Below, piece by piece: positions 1 through 8,706 of a DNA stretch of 45,423 bases. The DNA is taken from assembly GCA_948470605.1 (NCBI GenBank), contig CAOKPI010000011.1, forward strand, positions 1-45,423, given 5' to 3'. The notes beneath the pieces were generated by a model. That model searched no databases. It worked only from the letters and a program-made list of their open reading frames with translations, and was not told the origin of the DNA. The DNA comes from an uncultured Clostridium sp. (lineage in GTDB: Bacteria > Bacillota > Clostridia > TANB77 > CAG-508). Each line of letters starts with the position of its first letter. Position 1 is the first letter of the stretch. The translations under genes were made by a program, and so were the position numbers.

Positions 1-945
1 TCTTGCATTTTCTTTAAGTATTCTTCATCACTTACTGCCATATATATTTTCTTTTGTATATGTGCCATATCTAATTGGAATATTTCTTTTGCTCCTTCTA
101 CTATATTTCCTGTCCAGTCTGCTCCGTCTCCATTTATTATTACATTTTTTATTGTATGTTCTTTATATGTTGTCCCTATTGTTGTATCTTCTATTTTTTT
201 TAAATCTTTTGCTTTTCTTGCTGTTCCTACTATTATTTTGTTTTTTAATTTGTAATCGTTTGTATATCTTGGCTCTTTTCCTTCGTGTATTACTGCTATT
301 TTTAATTCAATTCCGTTTTTCTTCTTTTTACCTTTTTTCTTTTTGAAATGCTTTACTTTAAATTTTTTTGCCCTTATGTTTTTTTGATTTCTGCTTTTTT
401 ATATATATTCCATCGTGTTCACAGAATATATATTGTGTTTCTTTTTCTCCTTCAATTTTTCCTTCTTCATACAGTTTTATTTTTTCTTCCTCTAATTTTT
501 TTATTTTTTCTCCTAACATTAATACTATATTTCTTACTGCTGTATGCGATATTGTGTTGTCTGTATCTTCTGATATTGTTTTTGCTGTTTCTCTATATGA
601 TTTCTTTGTTATTTCTCTTGTTACCATTTCTACTATTCCTTGAGAATACAAGCCAAAATCATTTATTTCTAACATTTCATCTAATAGATATATACATTTT
701 ACTTTACCATTTATTACCATTTTATATCTTCTTCTTACTATTGGTATTTCTCCTAATCTTGTTTTTATGGTTGTTGGTTGAAAATCTTTCGGCTTAAATA
801 CATCTTTATCTCTGTAGTCTAATATTAATTTATCTATCATTCTTAATTCTTCTTGTATTATTTCTCTTCCTAATTTCATCATTTCTTTAAAAGTATTTTC
901 CTCTAGACTCTTGAAATTAATCTTTTCATTTGATAACATATTCAT
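1..945 (-). pseudogene. ISLre2 / UPF0236 family transposase, 3' part off the window, frameshifted
   Basis: The N-terminal ~195 residues read openly from ATG at 945, with AGGTG at 955-959 as ribosome binding site 9 nt upstream. I prefer this ATG to the GTG at 957, which overlaps that site. The frame stops at 358 after KKHKGKKI. The +1 frame continues the family sequence to the window edge, with GDGADW and a downstream D-x-x-H segment typical of UPF0236 DDE-type transposases. The first acidic motif is seen as FCEHDGIYIKKQ. The break lies at a run of seven A residues (minus strand, 362-369); six would restore the frame. No CGG is involved, so this differs from the other frame breaks in the window. 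It is either decay, a homopolymer error or +1 slippage. Product about half visible. Confidence 0.8.
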
Positions 946-1015
946 AAACAAAAGCACCTCGTATATTTATTTTTGTTATTTCTCAAAACAAATTATATAC
1001 TTAGTGCTTTTGTTT
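946..1015 (-). promoter_or_regulatory. Inverted repeat folding the transposase RBS
   Basis: A perfect 12-bp inverted repeat (946-957 and 1004-1015, AAACAAAAGCAC and complement) covers the ribosome binding site and sequence just ahead of the ATG of the left transposase. If transcription starts upstream of 1015, the mRNA hairpin would hide the RBS, a known way to limit transposase translation. Confidence 0.5.
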
Positions 1016-1109
1016 TTCTATATTTTATTAAAATCTTTTCTATTTTTTCCCCAGATTATTTAACTCATATTCAATATAGATAGTGTAAAATGGTTTCGGA
1101 ATGGAAAAA

Positions 1110-1170
1110 AAGAAAGTCCTTTGATATAATTAGTTAAACAAAAAAACAATATCAAAGAAAGGACTTTCTT
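1110..1170 (+). promoter_or_regulatory. Hairpin occluding the RBS of the right transposase
   Basis: Bases 1110-1119 pair with 1161-1170 and 1120-1127 pair with 1149-1156, leaving a 4-nt bulge (1157-1160). The ribosome binding site AAAGGA (1158-1163) lies in the bulge and stem, ending 7 nt before the ATG at 1171. An inverted repeat of this kind could be a terminal repeat, a translational attenuator, or both. Confidence 0.55.
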
Positions 1171-2538
1171 ATGAAACCTATTATATCACAAAATTTATTA
1201 AATGTGTTAAAAAATAAAATAATTCCTATAATTTCTTTAAATTTATTTAATGATGTGGAATTCTTGTTGAATAATTTATTTGTTACTGATGGCTCAAATC
1301 ACTATTTTAACCTTATTTATAAAATTCAAACCTCTGCTAGAGACATTGTTAAATCTATTGTTACCTCAACATTTGAAGAGCTAGATAATGAATTTAAAGA
1401 ATCTGTCTATAGGAAATCTCGATATTTTGTTAATAAATCTAATGTCTCTAGAACATTAGTCACTATTGTGGGAGAAATCACTTTTAAAAGAACTTACTAT
1501 GTGTCTAAGTATTCCAATAAAAGATTCTTTTATATAGATAAAATTTTTGATTTACCTAAAAATGATCATTATGACCCTATTGTTAAAGCTATTACTATTT
1601 CTAAAGCTATTTCTACATCACAAGCTCAATCCGTACGCGATACATCATCTTTAATTAACGATTTATCTTATTTTGAATCTAATTCAATTATTAAAGATAT
1701 CCCCAGACAATCTGTATACAATTGGATTAGAAATTGGTATGTTCCTAATATTGTTCCTAAATCTGTTAATACTCCTGAAACTTTATATGTTATGGCTGAT
1801 GAAAAATATATTGGAGCTCAAGATATTGATAAAGATATTATGATTAAATCTTTTGTTGCTTTTGAAGATGTTATTAATCTTTCTAAAAATCGTCGAAAGC
1901 TTGTTAATAAAACTGTTTTTTCTCATTATGGTGACAAACCTTGGATTGCTTTTATGGATTTTATTTCTATGAAATATGATTTTGATAAAATTAAGAATAT
2001 TTGCTTGTTTGGTGATGGTGCTTCTTGGATAAAATCTGGAACTGATGAACTTAGACTTTCTCAAAATAATTCAGTTAAGTTTTTCCTTTGCGAATTTCAT
2101 TTTAAGCAAGCAATTCACCATATTACTACTGATGCTGATGAACGATATTATTTACTACATATTTTTAAAAATAAGCCTAAATCTTATTTTATTGATGCTG
2201 TTAATACAATTATATATAATAACCAAAGTCGTAAAGATACTATTAGAAAAAAGCTCAATTATATTGTTAATAATTATACTAATATAAAATCAATGCTAAA
2301 TTTAAATATTGGATCATCAATGGAAAGTCATATATCACACTTAATTGCTTCATGGTTTTCTTCTAGACCTAAGGGATTTTCTACTAAAAGAATTACTAAA
2401 TATCTGAAACTTAATGACTACAAAAATAATGATATAAATATATTCAAATTATATTTATCAACATATTCAAAAAAGAAAACTACTAAACTATATGAAAATA
2501 CATTTGATTACGAAATGTTCCGTTCTTTTGCATATTAA
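1171..2538 (+). CDS. ISLre2 / UPF0236 family transposase, full length
   Basis: 455 residues, close to the usual length of UPF0236 (ISLre2) transposases, which move insertion sequences by a DDE-type reaction. Visible motifs are VMADEKYIGAQ (about residue 208), CLFGDGASWIK (about 277), CEFHFKQAI (about 310) and a late SMESHISHLIASW block (about 385). The ATG at 1171 follows AAAGGA inside a hairpin. The stop codon overlaps the stop of the convergent YgjV-like gene, so no right terminal repeat fits downstream. This copy is therefore either truncated after its stop or a stranded gene. It differs clearly from the neighbouring left copy, so the two are not recent duplicates. It contains no in-frame CGG. 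Confidence 0.88.
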   Translation: MKPIISQNLLNVLKNKIIPIISLNLFNDVEFLLNNLFVTDGSNHYFNLIYKIQTSARDIVKSIVTSTFEELDNEFKESVYRKSRYFVNKSNVSRTLVTIVGEITFKRTYYVSKYSNKRFFYIDKIFDLPKNDHYDPIVKAITISKAISTSQAQSVRDTSSLINDLSYFESNSIIKDIPRQSVYNWIRNWYVPNIVPKSVNTPETLYVMADEKYIGAQDIDKDIMIKSFVAFEDVINLSKNRRKLVNKTVFSHYGDKPWIAFMDFISMKYDFDKIKNICLFGDGASWIKSGTDELRLSQNNSVKFFLCEFHFKQAIHHITTDADERYYLLHIFKNKPKSYFIDAVNTIIYNNQSRKDTIRKKLNYIVNNYTNIKSMLNLNIGSSMESHISHLIASWFSSRPKGFSTKRITKYLKLNDYKNNDINIFKLYLSTYSKKKTTKLYENTFDYEMFRSFAY

Positions 2539-2957
2539 AGCCTTCGTTCTCCATTTATTCTTATTTGCACATCATTTTTATAAATACTCATCATACTTGT
2601 CAGCAATAAAATAATATCTCCCATCACAAGGAACCAACTATGATAATACGAATAATATAAGCCATAGAAAACACCTGTCGTAATCCCAGATATCCTTACT
2701 AGTTTCATATTCGTTTGCCATAAACAATAGGTTCTAATAATGCTACCTATTTTTTTACCAATCTTTTCACTTTGCATAAAAATGAAAGTTCTGATAAAAT
2801 TCATAATACTTAAAAATGCACCTGTAAAAGCACCAATGATAAAATCATAAACTGCTTCAAAAAAACAACTTAACGCCTGTACTCCTAATGACTTTTTTCT
2901 GTCCTTAATACATATGCTTAAAACCAATGTTACAAAAACTAAAATACTAAATATCAT
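2535..2957 (-). CDS. Small polytopic membrane protein, YgjV-like
   Basis: 140 residues with about four hydrophobic segments (near 1-17, 35-60, 88-105 and 108-125). The pattern with short charged loops resembles the YgjV family of inner-membrane proteins of unknown function; the match is from general resemblance and not certain. ATG at 2957 follows GGAG. The C-terminus ends in RINGERRL and its stop codon is shared, tail to tail, with the transposase on the other strand. The last residues could have been altered by that insertion. No partner gene suggests a role. Confidence 0.6.
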   Translation of the reverse strand: MIFSILVFVTLVLSICIKDRKKSLGVQALSCFFEAVYDFIIGAFTGAFLSIMNFIRTFIFMQSEKIGKKIGSIIRTYCLWQTNMKLVRISGITTGVFYGLYYSYYHSWFLVMGDIILLLTSMMSIYKNDVQIRINGERRL

Positions 2958-2992
2958 TTTTTACTCCGTTTCTTATTCCATTTTTTCCAAAA

Positions 2993-4738
2993 TCATGATT
3001 GCTTCAATCTCAAATACCCCAATTCCTCCCAAACATTATAAGCTAGATTTAGGCGAAACACCAAAGTAGGCTTTGCACCAGCTCTGTTCTTATCTACAAC
3101 GCAAGCATAATACCTAACATCTGGGTCATCCAATTTCTTTAAATCAAAAAATTTCGTATCCACTTCATTCAAAGAATACTCATAATTTTGTAGGGAATCT
3201 CTATGAATTTGTTTGATTAAAGCTAAGGTGTCTAACACTTCTTTAACGGTTCTACTAACCGCCAAATCATTGACTGTCAAATTAACTGGTAATGTATCGG
3301 TTTCTGCTAATTGTAAAGTCGCACAAATATAAATGCCAAAATTTTGTGCTATGTTAGAAAGAATCGTTGCTGTTTTCTTCAATTCCTCTCCAATTCCAAT
3401 ATTGGCTGTATCTGTTTTTAAGGTATCATAAAATACATATTCTATTTTTTCTTTATAATAATAATTCATAATAACTTTTTTCAATTCATCGTTCGTATGG
3501 TCTGTTATATTGATAAAATGAATCGAATTGTTGATTTGTTTATTGACCCAATTAGTAACGGTAATAACATCTTTGAATTCTTGTGAAATTTCTAATAATC
3601 TTTTGGCAAAATCTTTTTGTTTTTCTTTTTCTTCTCTTACCACAAAGCCTTCTTCATCCGTCTTTACTTTTTTAGGGTCATCTGGTCTAAACTTGAATTC
3701 TAACAATTCTCCTTCTGTCTTAGAAATTTCAATACCATGTTGTTTTTGAATTTCCTTATTATTTAAAATCGTGGTAATCAAACACAACCTCATTTTTTCT
3801 TCTGACATTTCATTAGAGATTACCAATACTTTCTTATGATGAACAAAAGCAGTATGTGCTGCAATATCAATGGTAAATCTACTCTTTCCGGCGTTAGAAG
3901 GCATGGCAAATGCCATCGTCTCTCCCTTTCGGATTCCTTTAAAGACTTGAGTTAAGACTGGAAAAGGTAATGGTAAACCATTGGTTAAATTGTTATCTCC
4001 TAATTGTAAAAAACTTGTTAAACCTTCATTTAAAACTGCTCTTTTGAATTTTTCGGTATCGTTGACTTGTACAACAGCACTTTCGACCTCTTCTACTGAC
4101 ATCTTATCATATAATTCATATTCTTTGATTTCCATTACTTTTTCTTGAATATTTTGAATCGGTATAGCTAGATAATTTTTTCTTAGGACAAATAATTTCT
4201 TTAAATCAATATAAATTTGTTCCATATCATAATCTTGGTCTCGTACTTCTTTTTTTAACTTACTTTTTAGTGCATATACTTTTTCATTATCTTTGGCAAA
4301 ACTAAAACCTTTTTTGGCTTGTTCTGTTGTATAGGCTCCTCCCTCTGTAAAGATGATACTCTTATAAATATTTAATAATTCTGGGTCTTCAAAATAACAA
4401 TCTTCATACACATAAAAATATTTTTTAATCAATCTTGGGTCTGCTAATAACAGCCCTATATATTGTCTTTCTAAATCGTCATCACTTAACTCTCTAGGAA
4501 ACAGTCCTGTCATATCTGCTCCCTCTTCGTCCTCTGAAAGTGGATTCATTGTTTTCCTTTTTTCATTGGCTAGTGAGTTTTGCTTCTTTTGTCCTAACAT
4601 TTCTATTTTCTTTAAAGAAGATATATAATCTCCTCTTGATAAATCACCTTTAATTTCTTCAATCAGTTGAACATTGTCATCCGTTATCGGTATATTGTTA
4701 ATCAATTGATATAATTTATCGATTTTCTCTTCATTCAT
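2993..4738 (-). CDS. DnaB-like RecA-fold ATPase / helicase
   Basis: 581 residues. Residues about 88-190 resemble the DnaB N-terminal domain (ERQYIGLLLADPRLI, EDPELLNIYKSI). Residues 255-575 form a DnaB C-terminal RecA fold: Walker A PSNAGKSR (280-287), then VLVISNEMSEEKM as in DnaB SLEM, Walker B-like EYVFYDTLKTD, CATLQLAE as sensor region, and DKNRAGAK near the end like the KnRnG motif. A charged insertion (about 335-400) separates SNEMS from Walker B and is unusual for a replicative DnaB. A phage-like or lineage-specific helicase is most likely; the main dnaB would normally be near rplI. ATG at 4738 follows AAGGAAGG. Function in the cell unknown. Confidence 0.7.
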   Translation of the reverse strand: MNEEKIDKLYQLINNIPITDDNVQLIEEIKGDLSRGDYISSLKKIEMLGQKKQNSLANEKRKTMNPLSEDEEGADMTGLFPRELSDDDLERQYIGLLLADPRLIKKYFYVYEDCYFEDPELLNIYKSIIFTEGGAYTTEQAKKGFSFAKDNEKVYALKSKLKKEVRDQDYDMEQIYIDLKKLFVLRKNYLAIPIQNIQEKVMEIKEYELYDKMSVEEVESAVVQVNDTEKFKRAVLNEGLTSFLQLGDNNLTNGLPLPFPVLTQVFKGIRKGETMAFAMPSNAGKSRFTIDIAAHTAFVHHKKVLVISNEMSEEKMRLCLITTILNNKEIQKQHGIEISKTEGELLEFKFRPDDPKKVKTDEEGFVVREEKEKQKDFAKRLLEISQEFKDVITVTNWVNKQINNSIHFINITDHTNDELKKVIMNYYYKEKIEYVFYDTLKTDTANIGIGEELKKTATILSNIAQNFGIYICATLQLAETDTLPVNLTVNDLAVSRTVKEVLDTLALIKQIHRDSLQNYEYSLNEVDTKFFDLKKLDDPDVRYYACVVDKNRAGAKPTLVFRLNLAYNVWEELGYLRLKQS

Positions 4739-4843
4739 TTACTGTTTCCTTCCTTTCTATCTTTTGTTTTCAGCAGATTTACGTTTAATCTATTCTACTT
4801 AATTCATCTTGTATTATTTTTTCAACACCGCGTAACGGTTAGT

Positions 4844-6759
4844 CTATCTTCCGCCACCGCCTCCGCCGTCCACCGTCCGGCCACCGGCCACCACCAGAGA
4901 AGCCTCCTCCACCTCCTGTGGCAGAAGAATAAGCACTAGACATGGAATTTGTAATCGCATGTGAAAAACTATTTGAAAAATTGGTATTCATCATAAGATA
5001 CATATAGCCATAAGTATTAACATTCATTTGCTCTGTTATATTAGGATAGACAATTTTTAATTGTTTTAATACTTTATCTGCAATACCAAATACGGTTGCA
5101 TAAACCAAAAACTTTTCCCATATCACAATTTCTGGAATTTCTCTTTTATCTAACATCGAAAAATCTTCCATATATTTTTTTAGTCCTTTCCATTTTGCGT
5201 TTTCATCTGTTCCTTTTTGTGTTAATACATTGGTCTTTGTTGCTAACCTGACAAAAACCATAAATTGGATTCCTATCGTTAGTATAAATGGTATCATTCC
5301 CATTGGATTCATATCTTTTATGGCTATTAGAATCCCAAAAAGAATAATTGAAAAAATTAGAAACATAAGGGATAATATGGCAAATGCTGTTATATTAGTC
5401 TTTTCCTGTTTTCCTTTCTTATCGGCTAATTCCTTTTGATATAATGCCTCTTCTGTGTTTTTATCGATTTGGTCTTTTAATGTTATTACTTTAGTTCCTG
5501 ATTTCTTAATATATTTTTCCAGTTCTTTGTTCGTAATTTCGCTAGGGTTACCATTGTGTTTACATGCTTTTTTCAAAAATTCAAAAATCACCTTTTCATC
5601 TTGTGCTGTTTCTAATTCTTTTGGACTATTTTCTAATATCTTGATTGTGATAACTTTATCATTTACTTGAAAATCTACAATTTTCTTTAAACTTAAATCT
5701 AACAAAGTAGCCGAAAATATCCTTCCTATTCCGTGTACTACTATTAAAGCTTCCTATTTGTTTCGTAAAAATGGCTAATGCTTCTGCTGGTGTAACGTCT
5801 TCTCTTGGCATTTCTCTAAAATATTCTATCTCTTGCGTTGGTACTAGTTTCTTCCTTGTTTTTATTTTTTTTACATTTTTAATAATCGATTTGATACCAA
5901 AAATCGTTAAGATAAGAGCAACTAAATTAATTGCTATGGTTGCTATTAGCTTGCTATTCTCTTTTCTTTTTCTTCTTTCATTGGCTTGATTCGCCCATTT
6001 GGTTTCTTCTTGAACAACTTGTTCCCATCTTTCTGTATTTTCTCCTCTTCCAGAATAGGTTATCATTTCGGTTGGAAATAATGTTCTTATTTCTACATAT
6101 CTTCCTGAACGGAACGAATCGATTACAAATTCAATTTTATTGGTATCTGTCGCATAGATTTCGCCATTTAAGTCTTCGGTATGACCCCAAACTTTAATAT
6201 TTTCTTTATCATTGGCATGTGTTGGTAGCAAAATATTTCCTGTTATTCTTTTTGCATTTATTTCAAATTCTTTGCCTACAAATTGCCAATATAATTCTGC
6301 ATAATCCTTGTATTTTGCTATGGCATCTTCTACTTGGTAAGAAATTTCATACATTCTTGTTGCTGAACTATCTTCTAACCCAACTCCCCAAGCAATCTCA
6401 AATTCATTGTCTTTGTTTAATCCACCAAAATAATTTCCTTTTGGTAAATGATAACTCCATTGATTTTGCTGTGTTAATAGGTCACGATTTCCTTTGGTTG
6501 TCTCTGTTACTTTTACATTGGTTATATTCGAATATTTTGTTTTGTCGCTTTTGAATGTTTTATATAAAGTGTTTGTGTCATTGATTTTAATATTCCACTT
6601 TTCCGTAATGTCCATACTTCCATCTTGATGGATATCTGCTTGAAAGTCTAGTTCGTTTAAAAATAAGTCACTGGATGAAGCTTGTACTGGTTGGGTGGCT
6701 AATAAAATACTAACTATTCCTATTACAAAATAAGTTATGATTTTTTTTAGTTTCTTCAC
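4844..6759 (-). CDS. DUF2207 membrane protein, read through five CGG +1 sites
   Basis: GTG start at 6759 behind AAAGGAGAG. A signal peptide ends near VQASSS; an extracytoplasmic DUF2207 domain follows, with a membrane segment about 270-290 (IATIAINLVALILTIFGI). At codon 343 the frame reads ACA CGG AAT and soon stops (5659). Skipping the C of CGG gives GGA ATA GGA AGG and continues as GRIFSATLLDLSLKK, the expected DUF2207 core, then two more membrane segments and a Gly-rich tail. In the tail four further in-frame CGG triplets occur; applying the same rule yields fourteen glycines, one Arg and TAG at 4844-4846. Product about 636 residues, normal for the family. Standard translation gives two overlapping ORFs (5659-6759 and 4839-5705), the second ending in a strange RWPDGG/RRRRWRKID tail. 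Cellular function of DUF2207 is unknown. Confidence 0.85.
4866..4886 (-). other. Four CGGN recoding sites in the DUF2207 glycine tail
   Basis: In-frame CGG triplets at 4884-4886, 4877-4879, 4873-4875 and 4866-4868, met one after another when each is treated as a +1 shift. Contexts are GGC-CGGT, GGC-CGGA, GGA-CGGT and GGA-CGGC. The decoded tail after the FS dipeptide is all glycine, then Arg-stop. Without the shifts the tail is R/W/P/D-rich. Confidence 0.85.
5731..5733 (-). other. CGG +1 recoding site, DUF2207 core
   Basis: ACA-CGGA. Codon 343 of the upstream frame. The GGA beginning at 5732 is in frame with the downstream half and no stop intervenes. Confidence 0.8.
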
Positions 6760-6838
6760 TTTTTTCTCTCCTTTTTTGTTTTCCTCTACATTATATACTT
6801 TTCCTTTTTTTTAGGCAATAGCTTTTTTCAGAAAAATA

Positions 6839-6876
6839 TGCTATAATCTTTATCATACCGATACAAGGAGGAAAAT
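6839..6876 (+). promoter_or_regulatory. Extended -10 promoter and RBS of rqcH
   Basis: TGCTATAAT (6839-6847) is an extended -10 element; no convincing -35 is seen. The RBS AAGGAGG lies just ahead of the ATG at 6878. The divergent DUF2207 gene starts at 6759. Confidence 0.65.
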
Positions 6877-6877
6877 T

Positions 6878-8587
6878 ATGGCATTTGATGGAATTGTAAC
6901 CAAAGCAATTGCTTCTGAATTACAACAACTAGCAGGAGCAAGAATCGATAAAATCTTTCAACCTAACAAAAACACTATTTTATTAGGTTTTTATTTAGAT
7001 GGTTCAAATTATTTATTAAATATATGTACCCATGCTCAAAACTATCGTATTCATCTAACAACCCATCCTAAAAGTAATCCCAAAGTAGCCCCTAACTTTT
7101 GTATGGTATTTCGCAAACATCTATTAGGACTACATATCAAAAGTATCACCACTAACAACTTAGAAAGATTAGTAGTCATTGATTTAGAAGGATTTGACGA
7201 AGTTGATGATATCATTTCCAAAAGGTTAATTGTTGAGTTAATGGGAAAACACTGCAATATCATTTTATTAGATGAACAAAATATTATCATTGATAGTTTA
7301 AGGCATATTCACAATGAAGACAGTACAAGAGCAATTGTCCCTCATGTTAAATATGCCTATCCTACCACAACCAAGTATAACTTTTTAGATTGTTCAAGTT
7401 TTCAAGATTTTTATGAAAAAATTTCATCCTCATCAAAAAATGCGATTTATGATATTTTTAACGGTATCAGTAAATCTTTTATAGAGGCTTCTATGTCTCA
7501 TCTTGGAATAAAAACATTTCAGCAAAACAATTTAGAAAAACTATATCACTATTTACAAGAAATCATCCATCGAACAGATAGCAATTTATTAGACTTTCAA
7601 TTGATAGATGCTAAGAAACGAGACTATTTTCTGATAGAAGCAGAAACCGAATCTTCTCCTTTTCATTTAAACTTTTTTCTTGATGATTTTTATCATGAGA
7701 AGGAAACTTCCGAAGAATTTAAAACCTATCGTGATAGCATTTTAAAAATGATTTTAGACCTTTTGAAGAAATATAAAAAGCGACTTTTGAATATTGATGA
7801 GAAATTAAACGCTTGCAAGGATATGGAAAAATACCAAATATACGGTGAACTCATAACCGCAAATTTATATCAAATTCCAAATCAAAATGTAAAAGAAATC
7901 ACGCTTGATAATTATTATGATAACCAAAAAATTACCATTCCTTTAGATGATAGATATTCCCCTTCTGTTAATGCGAAACGCTTCTTTAAAAAATATCATA
8001 AATTAAAAAATGCTCTAGAAATTGTAACATCTCAAAAAGAAGAGACGATGAAAGAATTGACATATATAGAAAGTATTGTGTATGAGTTAGAAAATTCTTC
8101 TACCTTAGAAGAAATCTCTGAAATTTTTGAGGAAATCTCTGAAAATGTTATTTTTAAAGAAAAAACCGAACATTTGAAAAATAAGAAAAAAGCAAAAGTA
8201 AAAAAATCTTCTCTTACCAAAAATAAAAAGGTTTCTTTTAATCCTTTCAAATATACGATTGATGGCTATACCCTCTTAGTCGGAAGAAATAACAAAGAAA
8301 ATGACTACTTAACCCTAAAATATGCCAAAAAAACAGACTTGTGGTTTCATACCAAAGATATTCATGGTAGCCATGCTATCTTGCAACTCAATCCAAACCA
8401 CTTGCCAGATGATTCCATTCTTATCCAATGTGCAGAAATTGTTGCCTATCATAGCAAAGCTAGAAATTCTTCCAATGTACCAGTCGATATCTGTGAGACT
8501 AAGTATGTGAAAAAGCCAAATGGTGCTAAACCTGGTATGGTGATTTATACTAACCATAAAACTTTATATGTGAATCCTAAAAAATGA
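6878..8587 (+). CDS. rqcH: RqcH / NFACT family ribosome quality-control protein
   Basis: 569 residues, normal length for bacterial RqcH (older name fibronectin-binding protein, FbpA-like). NFACT-N begins MAFDGIVTKAIASEL and contains the GARIDKIFQP motif. A helical coiled-coil middle runs about 280-430. NFACT-R lies at the C-terminus with KKTDLWFHTKDIHGSHAIL and the closing SSNVPVDICETKYVKKP and GAKPGMVIYTNHKTLYV. RqcH binds stalled 50S subunits carrying peptidyl-tRNA and adds C-terminal alanine tails that mark the chain for degradation. It is the only sizeable housekeeping gene on the plus strand here. Its three CGG triplets are all out of frame. Its presence is relevant in a genome that may pause on CGG, but it is common in Firmicutes. 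Confidence 0.95.
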   Translation: MAFDGIVTKAIASELQQLAGARIDKIFQPNKNTILLGFYLDGSNYLLNICTHAQNYRIHLTTHPKSNPKVAPNFCMVFRKHLLGLHIKSITTNNLERLVVIDLEGFDEVDDIISKRLIVELMGKHCNIILLDEQNIIIDSLRHIHNEDSTRAIVPHVKYAYPTTTKYNFLDCSSFQDFYEKISSSSKNAIYDIFNGISKSFIEASMSHLGIKTFQQNNLEKLYHYLQEIIHRTDSNLLDFQLIDAKKRDYFLIEAETESSPFHLNFFLDDFYHEKETSEEFKTYRDSILKMILDLLKKYKKRLLNIDEKLNACKDMEKYQIYGELITANLYQIPNQNVKEITLDNYYDNQKITIPLDDRYSPSVNAKRFFKKYHKLKNALEIVTSQKEETMKELTYIESIVYELENSSTLEEISEIFEEISENVIFKEKTEHLKNKKKAKVKKSSLTKNKKVSFNPFKYTIDGYTLLVGRNNKENDYLTLKYAKKTDLWFHTKDIHGSHAILQLNPNHLPDDSILIQCAEIVAYHSKARNSSNVPVDICETKYVKKPNGAKPGMVIYTNHKTLYVNPKK

Positions 8588-8706
8588 AACAAGAGGACAG
8601 GTCTCATTTGTCTCATAAATCAAGTCGAAAAATGCAAAAAAATAAATCAACTAAAAAACGACAAAAAATATGAGACAGTTTAAACTTGTCCCCTTTGTCT
8701 CATCAT
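8584..8706. repeat. GAGACA/GGACAGGT palindromic repeat after rqcH
   Basis: ATGAAACAAGAGGACAGGTCT at 8584-8604 reappears inverted at 10209-10230 with one extra base. A second arm (about 8671-8705) carries GAGACAG and TTGTCCCC/TTTGTCTCAT and runs into the 3' end of the MFS gene, supplying its last codons and stop. Belongs to a group of REP-like intergenic repeats in this window. Confidence 0.6.

Noticed and set aside
62..797. Leu/Phe-rich plus-strand ORFs at 62-346 and 348-797
   Set aside because: Complement of the Lys-rich transposase on the minus strand; no RBS and low complexity.
4839..4895. Basic R/W-rich C-terminus of the second DUF2207 ORF as a real functional tail
   Set aside because: It exists only in the unshifted frame; the shifted frame gives the family's normal Gly-rich end and a stop.
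5731..5733. Simple reassignment of CGG to another amino acid without frame change
   Set aside because: Standard-phase reading of any residue at CGG leaves the downstream sequence in the wrong frame in every case.
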